From Defluviicoccus vanus (GTDB taxonomy: Bacteria; Pseudomonadota; Alphaproteobacteria; Rhodospirillales; Defluviicoccaceae): a stretch of 5,196 nucleotides of DNA. Both the position numbers and the translations under genes were made by a program. Location of the stretch: NCBI RefSeq assembly GCF_014672695.1, contig NZ_CP053923.1, positions 3,973,870-3,979,065 on the forward strand, read 5' to 3'. The notes under the pieces were generated by a model. The model was not told the DNA's origin and ran no database searches. It saw nothing but the letters and a program-made list of their open reading frames with translations. Positions 1-4,825 of the stretch are shown piece after piece; the first letter of the stretch is position 1; each line of letters begins with the position of its first letter.

Positions 1-255
1 GAATCCTTGCACCGCCTTCTCCGGCGAGCCGACGCGGGGGCCTTTGCGTTCCTCGGTCACATCTGGTTGGTGTTCCGGCAATCCATCGATCACCAGCGCC
101 AGCCGCCGCGGCGTCACGAACGCTGCCGCACGGCCATAGCTCAGCCCTGCCTTGTCGAGGCCCTGACAGACAAGGCGCTTGAGATCGTCGGCGGCACGCG
201 CCTGCATCCGCGCCGGAATCTCTTCCGACAACAGTTCGAGCAGAAACTCGGGCAT
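1..255 (-). CDS. glyS: Glycyl-tRNA synthetase beta subunit, N-terminal 85 codons (partial)
   Basis: Beta subunit of the bacterial alpha2beta2 glycyl-tRNA synthetase, a cytoplasmic enzyme that attaches glycine to tRNA-Gly; the beta chain mainly provides tRNA recognition. Seen: the reading frame opens with MPEFLLELLSEEIPARMQ, the characteristic start of GlyS, followed by TPRRLALVIDGLP (about residues 48-60) and EERKGPRVGSPEKAVQGF (about 68-85), all typical of the family N-terminus. The frame is open to the window edge, so most of the roughly 690-residue protein lies outside. The ATG at 255 is supported by GGGAGG at 265-270, 9 nt upstream. It lies 170 nt downstream of glyQ, on the same strand, with a REP-like palindrome in the gap. 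Assignment is very secure; only the length is unknown. Confidence 0.95.
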   Translation of the reverse strand, partial: MPEFLLELLSEEIPARMQARAADDLKRLVCQGLDKAGLSYGRAAAFVTPRRLALVIDGLPEHQPDVTEERKGPRVGSPEKAVQGF

Positions 256-284
256 TAGACTTGGCCTCCCTCGGCCGGCTGCGC

Positions 285-386
285 GCGCCCTCACCCTCCC
301 GCTGTGCGGGCCCTCCCTCTCCCGCAAGCGGGCGAGGGAATATTGCTCCCTCTCCCGCTTGCGGGAGAGGGTAGGGGTGAGGGCGC
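285..386. repeat. Composite REP-like palindromic element between glyQ and glyS
   Basis: A 12-bp perfect outer inverted repeat (GCGCCCTCACCC at 285-296 against its complement at 375-386) encloses three hairpins: CCCGC/GCGGG at 298-310, CCCTCTCCCGC with one mismatched partner at 315-338, and CCCTCTCCCGC with a perfect 11-bp partner at 348-371. The last two are near-copies of one unit differing in the two-base loop (AA or TT). The CCCTCACCC...GGGTGAGGG edges and CTCTCCCGC cores are common in dispersed intergenic elements of high-GC proteobacteria. It probably folds in the glyQ-glyS transcript and could modulate termination, mRNA stability or the alpha:beta ratio; that role is inference. Open frames crossing it are low-complexity shadows. 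Confidence 0.8.
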
Positions 387-425
387 CGCCGCACCCAAAG
401 CCGTACATCATCATTGCCATCGCGA

Positions 426-1299
426 TCAGCCGCCGTGGCCGCGGCTGGCGAGCCAGGCTTCGCAGCACGCCTTGGCCAGCGTCCGCACCCGGCCAATGTA
501 GGCGGCGCGTTCGGTGACGCTGATGACACCGCGGGCATCGAGGAGATTGAAGCGGTGGCTTGCCTTGATGCACTGGTCATAGGCGGGCAGCACCAGCGGC
601 TTCGCCAGCGCCAGCAATGCCGTGCATTCCGCCTCGGCATCGGCAAAGTGGCGGAACAGTTGCTCGGTATCGGCGTATTCGAAGTTGTAGGCGGAGCCTT
701 CGCGTTCGTTCTGCAGGAAGACGTCGCCGTAGGTGGTACCGCAGCCATCGAAGTCCAGGTCGTAGACGTTCTCGACCCCCTGGACGTACATGGCGAGCCG
801 TTCGAGGCCGTAGGTCAGTTCGACCGCGACAGGGTTGCACTCGATGCCGCCGACCTGCTGGAAATAGGTGAACTGGGTGACTTCCATCCCGTCACCAGAC
901 CTCCCAGCCGAGGCCCCAGGCGCCGAGCGTCGGGCTCTCCCAGTCATCCTCGACGAAGCGGATGTCGTGCATGCTGGGATCGATGCCGAGGTGATAAAGG
1001 CTCTGCAGGTAGAGATCCTGGGAGTCGGCGGGCGAGGGCTTCAGCAGCACTTGAAACTGATAGTAGTGCTGCAGCCGGTTGGGGTTCTCGCCATAGCGGC
1101 CGTCGGTGGGCCGCCGCGACGGCTGTACGTAGGCGCAGCGCCAGGGTTCGGGACCGAGCGCGCGCAGCGTCGTCGCCGGATGAAAGGTTCCCGCGCCCAC
1201 TTCCATGTCGTAGGGCTGCAAGATGACGCATCCCCGTTCGGCCCAGAAGGTCTGCAGCGACAGGATCAGCGATTGGAAAGACGGCCGGTTGGAAGCCAT
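426..1299 (-). CDS. glyQ: Glycyl-tRNA synthetase alpha subunit, interrupted by a frameshift
   Basis: Catalytic alpha subunit of the alpha2beta2 class II glycyl-tRNA synthetase, which forms glycyl-adenylate and charges tRNA-Gly. Seen: codons 1-135 (1299 to 895) read as GlyQ, with FQSLILSLQTFWAERGCVI near the start, YDMEVGAGTFHPATTLRALG, and the motif-2 region RCAYVQPSRRPTDGRYGENP. The frame then meets TGA directly after GLGWEVW. One base further on (893 to 426) GlyQ resumes at DGMEVTQFTYFQQVGG and runs through TYGLERLAMYVQGV, TTYGDVF, YNFEYAD and FNLLDARGVISVTER to the normal C-terminus. Together this is about 290 residues, the usual family length, so only one indel separates the two parts. 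The start is set by homology; no clear Shine-Dalgarno sequence precedes it. A promoter lies about 80-105 nt upstream. The gene is normally essential, so a sequencing or assembly error is the leading explanation. Confidence 0.93.
891..897 (-). other. Frameshift site in glyQ (TGG-T-GAC)
   Basis: On the minus strand the sequence reads GTC TGG T GAC GGG ATG GAA. GlyQ proteins normally read EVW-(L)-(D/N)-GMEV here, so one codon plus the frame is expected between Trp and Asp, but only a single T is present. This is a net loss of two bases, or equivalently a +1 shift that also deletes one residue. In the unshifted frame the T starts a TGA stop. Confidence 0.85.
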
Positions 1300-1782
1300 G
1301 GCACCGATTGCAGGAGGGGAGCGAAGAGGACAATAGAAGATCGCCGCCCTTACCGGGCGCTTTCGTATGGGGGCGGACGATACTGCCGACCTCGGAGGGG
1401 GTCAAGGCAGGGGGAGGAAGGGGCGTGAGCGGGATCGACTGAGAGCAGCGGATGAATGAAACCGCAACATCCCATTCACGTCGATTGCCGTTGTTCGCGA
1501 CATGTCCGCTGTCGAAGGGTAGACCGTACACGGTGGCGCGGCCCCCATGCGGCGCTCCGTGACCCACAGTGGCCCTCGGCGCTTTCGCGCCGCTATCAGC
1601 GGCATACCGGATGGGTAGCCCGAATGCAGTGCGCTGACTCGCGGCTAAGCGTGACGGCGGCCTACACGGGGTGGGCTTCAAGGCGAATTCCGTCAAGAAG
1701 TCCCCGCTGCGACTTGCTTTTGGGCGAGTCATGACCGAGACTGTACTTAGCGCACAACAAGTTGAGAGGAAGGAGGACTATT
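1300..1782. other. Intergenic region between glyQ and the ACT gene, no gene seen
   Basis: The two flanking genes are divergent. Open frames here on both strands (for example 1456-1734 plus and 1402-1605 minus) have low-complexity or Arg/Pro/Ser-rich translations with no recognisable family. The stretch holds the glyQ promoter, a 6-bp hairpin CGGCGC/GCGCCG with a TTTC loop at 1577-1592 that lacks a T-run, and presumably the ACT gene promoter, for which I find only a weak candidate (TTGGGC at 1720-1725, 16 nt, TGTACT at 1742-1747). I found no tRNA-like or riboswitch-like fold. Confidence 0.5.
1377..1405 (-). promoter_or_regulatory. Sigma70-like promoter for glyQ
   Basis: Read on the minus strand, TTGACC (1405-1400) is followed after exactly 17 nt by TATCGT (1382-1377). 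The -35 box matches TTGACA at five of six positions and the -10 box matches TATAAT at four of six. Transcription would start near 1370, giving a leader of about 70 nt to the glyQ ATG at 1299, with a small 5-bp hairpin near 1343-1357. It suggests glyQS has its own promoter and does not depend on the operon at 2858-5196. Predicted by eye only. Confidence 0.5.
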
Positions 1783-2208
1783 ATGGATCCTCTCGTGGAA
1801 TATGTAGAACGTGTTGATGTGTGGGCGGCGACCATCGAAGACAGACCCGGCGACCTTGCACGCGTGCTGGCTGAGCTGCGGGAAGCGGGCGCAGACCTGC
1901 AATTCATCATCGCTCGGCGCGCAGAACCCGGCAAGGGAGTAGTGTTCGTCACGCCACTCCGAGGTGACAGGGAAATCGCCGCAGCCGCGCAGGTGGGTTT
2001 TAACGTTGCGCATACCCTCCATTCCGTTCGAGTCATGGGCGGTGACCGGCCGGGCATCGCCGCGGAGTTGACTCAGAAGCTGGCCGACGGGGGAATTAGC
2101 CTGCGCGGCTTCTCTGCCTCCGTGATCGGCACACAATTTCTCGCCTATGTGGCGGTGGACTCGCTAGACGATGCGGACAAGGTGATAGAAATTCTTGCAA
2201 AGGCCTGA
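1783..2208 (+). CDS. Tandem ACT-domain protein, probable amino-acid-binding regulator
   Basis: A 141-residue soluble protein of two ACT domains and little else. ACT domains are small alpha/beta modules that usually bind amino acids at domain interfaces and control enzymes or regulators. Domain 1 spans about residues 12-68 and contains TIEDRPGDLARVLAELREAG; domain 2 spans about 79-140 and contains VMGGDRPGIAAELTQKLADG and a closing DDADKVIEIL helix. Both carry the D-R-P-G turn (residues 20-23 and 88-91) typical of the ligand-binding loop. No catalytic, DNA-binding or membrane segment is present, so it probably acts in trans or as a sensor. The ATG at 1783 is chosen over the in-frame TTG at 1762 because AAGGAGG (1770-1776) sits 6 nt before it. 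It is on the opposite strand to all its neighbours and ends in its own terminator. Ligand and target are unknown. Confidence 0.88.
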   Translation: MDPLVEYVERVDVWAATIEDRPGDLARVLAELREAGADLQFIIARRAEPGKGVVFVTPLRGDREIAAAAQVGFNVAHTLHSVRVMGGDRPGIAAELTQKLADGGISLRGFSASVIGTQFLAYVAVDSLDDADKVIEILAKA

Positions 2209-2303
2209 CAAACTCTGTCAAGCGGTGTGACATCGCGCAAACAAACGTCATCCTTGTATCTTGGGAAGTCAGGGATGCGTGTATTGGTGTCGATCTCGAA
2301 TTT

Positions 2304-2358
2304 GAGCCAGCAGGTTCTGAAACCCTGAAAGGATTTTCAGAACCTGCTCAGCTCTTTT
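2304..2358 (+). terminator. Rho-independent terminator after the ACT gene
   Basis: AGCAGGTTCTGAAA (2309-2322) pairs perfectly over 14 bp with TTTCAGAACCTGCT (2335-2348). After a small bulge, GAGC (2304-2307) pairs with GCTC (2351-2354), and TTTT follows at 2355-2358. The 12-nt loop can add a small CCT/AGG pairing. The T-run exists only in the plus direction, which matches the ACT gene ending about 100 nt upstream. The stem is longer and less GC-rich than most intrinsic terminators, so an additional role as an RNA element is possible. Confidence 0.7.
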
Positions 2359-2580
2359 CCCCGGCTCGTTGATACGGGCACCCACTTCCTGAATAACGCG
2401 AGAACATCGGCGGGAGCGAATGTCGGGATGTGGCACTTCACGCCTTTTGCGCTCTTCGTCCTAAGCGACGCTCCCTGAGGTAAAGCGGCCTCGCTCGACC
2501 GAAGCAGTTGAGTCTGTTATTGGCGATTCTCGCACAAACCCTGGCGCTGGGCCCGGGCGTGTCGGCTGCAGCGTTGGAGC

Positions 2581-2609
2581 TTGCGGCAACGAGCTGCGTT
2601 TGATAATAT
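2581..2609 (+). promoter_or_regulatory. Promoter-like element ahead of the 22-codon ORF
   Basis: TTGCGG (2581-2586) and TAATAT (2604-2609) are separated by 17 nt, in an AT-rich pocket (TTTGATAATATT) that stands out from the GC-rich surroundings. A start near 2616 would leave a short leader before the AAGGGAGG ribosome binding site at 2636-2643. The -35 match is only partial. Confidence 0.3.
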
Positions 2610-2651
2610 TCCTATCCCTCTCTCGTCGACGCCGCAAGGGAGGACAACACA

Positions 2652-2720
2652 ATGATGACGAACAGAACGACATCAAGACGGCTTCGGCCGGAAAATGACG
2701 ACATCACCGTCACCGGATGA
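2652..2720 (+). CDS. Possible 22-residue peptide with a strong ribosome binding site
   Basis: ATG at 2652 follows AAGGGAGG (2636-2643) with an 8-nt gap, one of the best Shine-Dalgarno contexts in the window, and the frame runs 22 codons to TGA at 2718. The peptide starts MMTNRTTSRRLRPEN and is polar, with no membrane segment and no family I recognise. Its stop overlaps a following ATG (ATGA at 2717-2720) that opens a 7-codon frame; that frame's stop again overlaps an ATG (2737-2740), as in translational coupling. Within it, CGGC-TTCG-GCCG (2679-2690) would form a stable UUCG tetraloop. It may be a leader peptide or a chance product of the ATGACGACA repeats, which themselves create the ATGs. 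Confidence 0.3.
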   Translation: MMTNRTTSRRLRPENDDITVTG

Positions 2721-2745
2721 CGACAAAAGACGACGAATGACGACA
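2695..2745. repeat. Three direct copies of ATGACGACA
   Basis: Exact copies lie at 2695-2703, 2717-2725 and 2737-2745, spaced 22 and 20 bp, close to two helical turns. A shorter ACGACA match is at 2667-2672 and a GACGACGA variant lies between the last two copies. The regular same-face spacing resembles a cluster of protein binding sites, but no regulator is identified. Confidence 0.55.
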
Positions 2746-2783
2746 TTCCGCGCGCCAGCCAGCGATACTCTTGCTGACTCTGG

Positions 2784-2838
2784 CCCGCGGCAAATCCGCC
2801 GCGGGCGTGCAAGGGCCACGGGCGGTCCCTTGTGGCCC
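2784..2838 (-). terminator. Paired GC-rich hairpins, possible terminator of the minus-strand operon
   Basis: Two hairpins lie just past the operon's last stop codon. GGGCCAC (2813-2819) pairs with GTGGCCC (2832-2838), and CCCGCGGC (2784-2791) pairs with GCCGCGGG (2798-2805) around a 6-nt loop. Neither is followed by a clear T-run on either strand, so any termination would be inefficient, Rho-assisted, or an mRNA 3'-end stabiliser. The structure is symmetrical and could also act on plus-strand transcripts from 2616. Confidence 0.4.
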
Positions 2839-2857
2839 CGGCAGACCGAGGAACGGG

Positions 2858-3151
2858 CTAGCCGGCGGAGAGGTCGCCGACCAGGGGCGAAAGCGGTGTC
2901 GCCGGGCCGCTCGCCGGGACCTTGCGCACCCCTGCCGCCTCGCAGGAATGCTCAAGCGCCATATGCGCATGGCAGGTTTCGCACCATACGACGGTTTGGA
3001 TGCGCCGTTCGTCGCCGGTCCGCGCCCGCGCGGCCCCGTCGGTGGCGTCAGTCTCGGCATTGTGCGTGCGGCGCCAGAAGGATGAGCCGAGCCAGCCGGC
3101 GGTGGCGCCGGCGGCGGCAATAAGAACGAGGCGAAGGGCGGGTGCGATCAT
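2858..3151 (-). CDS. Small membrane-anchored protein with CETCH motif, function unknown
   Basis: A 97-residue protein I do not recognise. Residues about 4-22 form a short hydrophobic Ala/Leu/Gly-rich segment followed by W-R-R, which looks like an uncleaved N-terminal anchor. A charged Ala/Arg/Asp linker (about 30-50) leads to VVWCETCHAHMALEHSCE (54-71), with Cys57, Cys60, His61, His63, His68 and Cys70. This is either a small zinc-binding knuckle or, since CxxCH is the c-type heme attachment motif, a possible heme site; zinc seems likelier because the protein is so short and the extra His and Cys residues cluster. The C-terminus is Pro/Ala/Gly-rich. The ATG lies 12 nt after the acetyltransferase stop and has a weak ribosome binding site, indicating that it is the last gene of the operon. 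Confidence 0.7.
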   Translation of the reverse strand: MIAPALRLVLIAAAGATAGWLGSSFWRRTHNAETDATDGAARARTGDERRIQTVVWCETCHAHMALEHSCEAAGVRKVPASGPATPLSPLVGDLSAG

Positions 3152-3163
3152 GATGCGCCTGAT

Positions 3164-3898
3164 CTAGGTGGGTAATGGCCCCGAGGTCAAGATCCCGGCG
3201 GCGGGATCATCGGCGCGGATCGCCGCCAGCGCGCGTCGCTGAGTGCCTTCCGCGTCGAAATTATCCCGGGCGAGCCAGCGATCGAGCGCCCGCCGCGTCG
3301 CCGGCCATTCTTCGGCAAGCAGCGAGAACCAGGCGGTATCACGGTTGCGTCCCTTGACCACCATGTGGCGGTGGAAGATGCCTTCGAAGCGAAAGCCAAG
3401 CCGCAGCGCTGCTCGGCGCGATGGCTGATTGGCGGCGTCGCACTTCCATTCCAACCGCCGGTAGCCGAGGTTGCCCAGAACATGGCGGATGAGGAGGGCG
3501 AGGGCTTCCGTTGCCGCCGCGGTGCGCTGCAAGGAGAGGGCGAACCAGATGTGACCCAGTTCGGCGACGCCGTCGCTGGGACGAATATTCAGCAGCGCCG
3601 CCATGCCTTGGGCTTGGCGGCTGGCATGCTCGCAGATGGCAAAAAACAACGAATCGCGGCTGCCGGCGCACGCTTCCAGCCAAGTGGTGAAGGCCGCCCG
3701 GTCGTCGAAGGGACCGTACCACAGCCATCGCCAGATCGCCTCGTCGGCACCAGCGTTGAACAGGTCGGCCGCATGCCGGGCGGGATCGAGCGGCTCAAGC
3801 ATCACCCATTGCCCGGCGATGGGCTCGTGCCGGGGAGCGCGACCGTCCGGCAGCGGCTCGACCGGCGCCGACGTCAGAGTCCGTAGCGGCTCCAGCAT
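3164..3898 (-). CDS. GNAT family N-acetyltransferase (RimJ/RimL type)
   Basis: A 244-residue cytoplasmic enzyme of the Acetyltransf_3 (RimJ/RimL-like) group, which transfers acetyl from acetyl-CoA to an amine; the substrate is not apparent. Seen: an N-terminal lead (about 1-28), then the fold from about 29 to 200, with ELGHIWFALSLQRTAAATEA (113-132) as the acetyl-CoA binding strand and loop, LGYRRLEWKCDAANQPSRRA (144-163), the LGFRFEGIF segment (167-175) and KGRNRDTAWFS (182-192). These are typical of a bacterial subgroup annotated simply as GNAT. The last 45 residues form a less conserved tail. The start is supported by GAGGAG (3904-3909), 5 nt upstream. It overlaps the end of the S49 peptidase gene by 25 nt, suggesting translational coupling. 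Confidence 0.88.
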   Translation of the reverse strand: MLEPLRTLTSAPVEPLPDGRAPRHEPIAGQWVMLEPLDPARHAADLFNAGADEAIWRWLWYGPFDDRAAFTTWLEACAGSRDSLFFAICEHASRQAQGMAALLNIRPSDGVAELGHIWFALSLQRTAAATEALALLIRHVLGNLGYRRLEWKCDAANQPSRRAALRLGFRFEGIFHRHMVVKGRNRDTAWFSLLAEEWPATRRALDRWLARDNFDAEGTQRRALAAIRADDPAAGILTSGPLPT

Positions 3899-4740
3899 GA
3901 ACGCTCCTCAATTGCGGCAAGGGCGGCGCCGACGATGTGGTCAACCTCGTGTGCGCGAGCACTCACGCCCGGCAATCCCAGTCGCCGCTGCCACCAGCGG
4001 CGGCTTTCGCCCACCAGCTGCAGGCGCACCTTGTCGCCGAATCGCTGCTGCATCGTTGCCCGCAAATCGCCGAGGCCGTCGATCAAACCGAGGCCGAGGG
4101 CTGTCCTGCCACTCCAGAAGCGGCCGTTGAACAGGTCGTCTTCGGCAGCCTTGAGTTTTCCGGCGCGGCGCTCCCGCACATGGCGACGAAAGGCCTCGTG
4201 CACGTCGGCCTGCAGCTGCTTCAGGTGGCGCACTTCGTCGGCGCGCTCCGGCAGGAATGGATCGAGACCGTTCTTGCTTTCTCCCGCCGTATACACACGC
4301 CGTTCGATACCCCACCGCTGCAGCAGTTCGGGAAAACCGAAGCCGGCGGAAATCACCCCGATCGAGCCGACGATCGAGGCTTCATCGGCGAAAATCTCGT
4401 CGGCGGCGGTGGCGAGCCAGTAGCCGCCGGACGCCGCGACATCTTCGGCGAAGGCGAATACCGGCAGCTTATGTTCGGTGGCCAGGGCGCGAATCCGCCT
4501 GGCGATGAGTGCCGATTGGACCGCCGAGCCGCCGGGCGAGTTGATGGCCAGTGCCACCGCCTTGACGCCGTCGAGCTTGAAGGCGCGTTCCAGGGTGGCC
4601 GCGAGCGTGCTTAGCGCCAAGCCGCGGTGGAAAGGGCCCATCGCACCGATGATGCCGCTCAACCGCACCACCGCGACCACCGGTGGCGGGTGGCGAAACC
4701 GCTTGAAGGGCAGCCAGCGCAAAAGCGAACGCAGCCGCAT
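3874..4740 (-). CDS. sppA: S49 family peptidase, SppA-like (signal peptide peptidase)
   Basis: A 288-residue serine protease of family S49, whose members degrade cleaved signal peptides and membrane-associated protein fragments using a Ser-Lys dyad. Seen: VVRLSGIIG (24-32) opens the crotonase-like fold, AINSPGGSAVQSALI (65-79) is the conserved oxyanion-region loop, EDVAASGGYWLA (99-110) carries the nucleophile Ser104, EASIVGSIGVI (120-130) follows, and GESKNGLDPF (153-162) carries the general base Lys156. The length matches the short, single-domain SppA form. The basic N-terminus (MRLRSLLRWLPFKRFRHP) has no convincing hydrophobic anchor, so membrane attachment is uncertain. An in-frame TGA lies 6 nt before the ATG, so the start cannot be further upstream. 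It is preceded by the methyltransferase gene on the same strand and followed by the overlapping acetyltransferase. Confidence 0.92.
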   Translation of the reverse strand: MRLRSLLRWLPFKRFRHPPPVVAVVRLSGIIGAMGPFHRGLALSTLAATLERAFKLDGVKAVALAINSPGGSAVQSALIARRIRALATEHKLPVFAFAEDVAASGGYWLATAADEIFADEASIVGSIGVISAGFGFPELLQRWGIERRVYTAGESKNGLDPFLPERADEVRHLKQLQADVHEAFRRHVRERRAGKLKAAEDDLFNGRFWSGRTALGLGLIDGLGDLRATMQQRFGDKVRLQLVGESRRWWQRRLGLPGVSARAHEVDHIVGAALAAIEERSCWSRYGL

Positions 4741-4743
4741 GGC

Positions 4744-4794
4744 TCAGACTGCCTTGCGCCAGACGCAGGCGCCTTCCGGCCGGATCGTCGTCAC
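4744..4794 (-). CDS. Possible 16-codon upstream minicistron before sppA
   Basis: A GTG at 4794 lies 5 nt after a GAGG sequence and opens 16 codons (VTTIRPEGACVWRKAV) ending at TGA 4746-4744, three bases before the sppA ATG and in the same frame. It could be a small coupling or leader frame, since sppA itself has only a weak ribosome binding site. It may equally be chance or a decayed N-terminal extension. I recognise no family. Confidence 0.2.
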   Translation of the reverse strand: MTTIRPEGACVWRKAV

Positions 4795-4825
4795 CTGGAC
4801 CTCTTCTGCTTTCACAAGGGATGGC

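Larger units (their letters stand above)
2209..2857. other. Intergenic region between the ACT gene and the minus-strand operon
   Basis: About 650 bp without a conventional gene, lying between the ends of two convergent units. It contains the ACT terminator, a short hydrophobic frame at 2508-2603, a promoter-like element at 2581-2609, a 22-codon frame with a strong ribosome binding site at 2652-2720, an ATGACGACA repeat cluster, and paired GC-rich hairpins at 2784-2838. Longer open frames on either strand (such as 2461-2676 minus, and the plus frame running from 2695 into the next gene) have Arg/Pro/Ser-rich translations that look like antisense shadows. Confidence 0.5.

Noticed and set aside
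285..386. CRISPR array, suggested by repeated CTCTCCCGC units
   Set aside because: The units are palindromic arms of one nested structure, with no regular spacers or further repeats.
885..905. Selenocysteine or other TGA readthrough in glyQ
   Set aside because: Reading through the TGA stays in the wrong frame; GlyQ resumes one base later, so only a frame change restores the protein.
414..1226. Long plus-strand open frame of 270 codons over glyQ
   Set aside because: It is antisense to glyQ, which is supported residue by residue by family motifs; the plus frame gives no recognisable protein and reflects high-GC third-position bias.
1577..1592. Hairpin CGGCGC/GCGCCG as a terminator
   Set aside because: No T-run on either strand and no gene ending nearby.
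1615..1700. Possible tRNA, suggested by a GGCTTCAAGGCGAATTCC stretch resembling a T-arm
   Set aside because: I could not find a matching acceptor stem, anticodon arm or D arm around it.
944..1732. Long minus-strand open frame of 262 codons running into glyQ in another frame
   Set aside because: Its distal half is an out-of-frame reading of glyQ and its upstream half is Pro/Arg/Ser-rich with no family resemblance; the glyQ promoter lies inside it.
2737..3123. Plus-strand frame continuing from the ATGACGACA repeats across the small membrane protein gene
   Set aside because: After the repeats the translation is Arg/Pro-rich low complexity and crosses GC-rich hairpins; it is antisense to a better supported minus-strand gene.
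3365..3886. Plus-strand frame of 173 codons over the acetyltransferase
   Set aside because: Antisense shadow of a gene with clear GNAT motifs and a good ribosome binding site.
3937..4614. Plus-strand frame of 225 codons over sppA
   Set aside because: Antisense shadow; the minus strand carries the S49 Ser-Lys dyad and conserved flanks.
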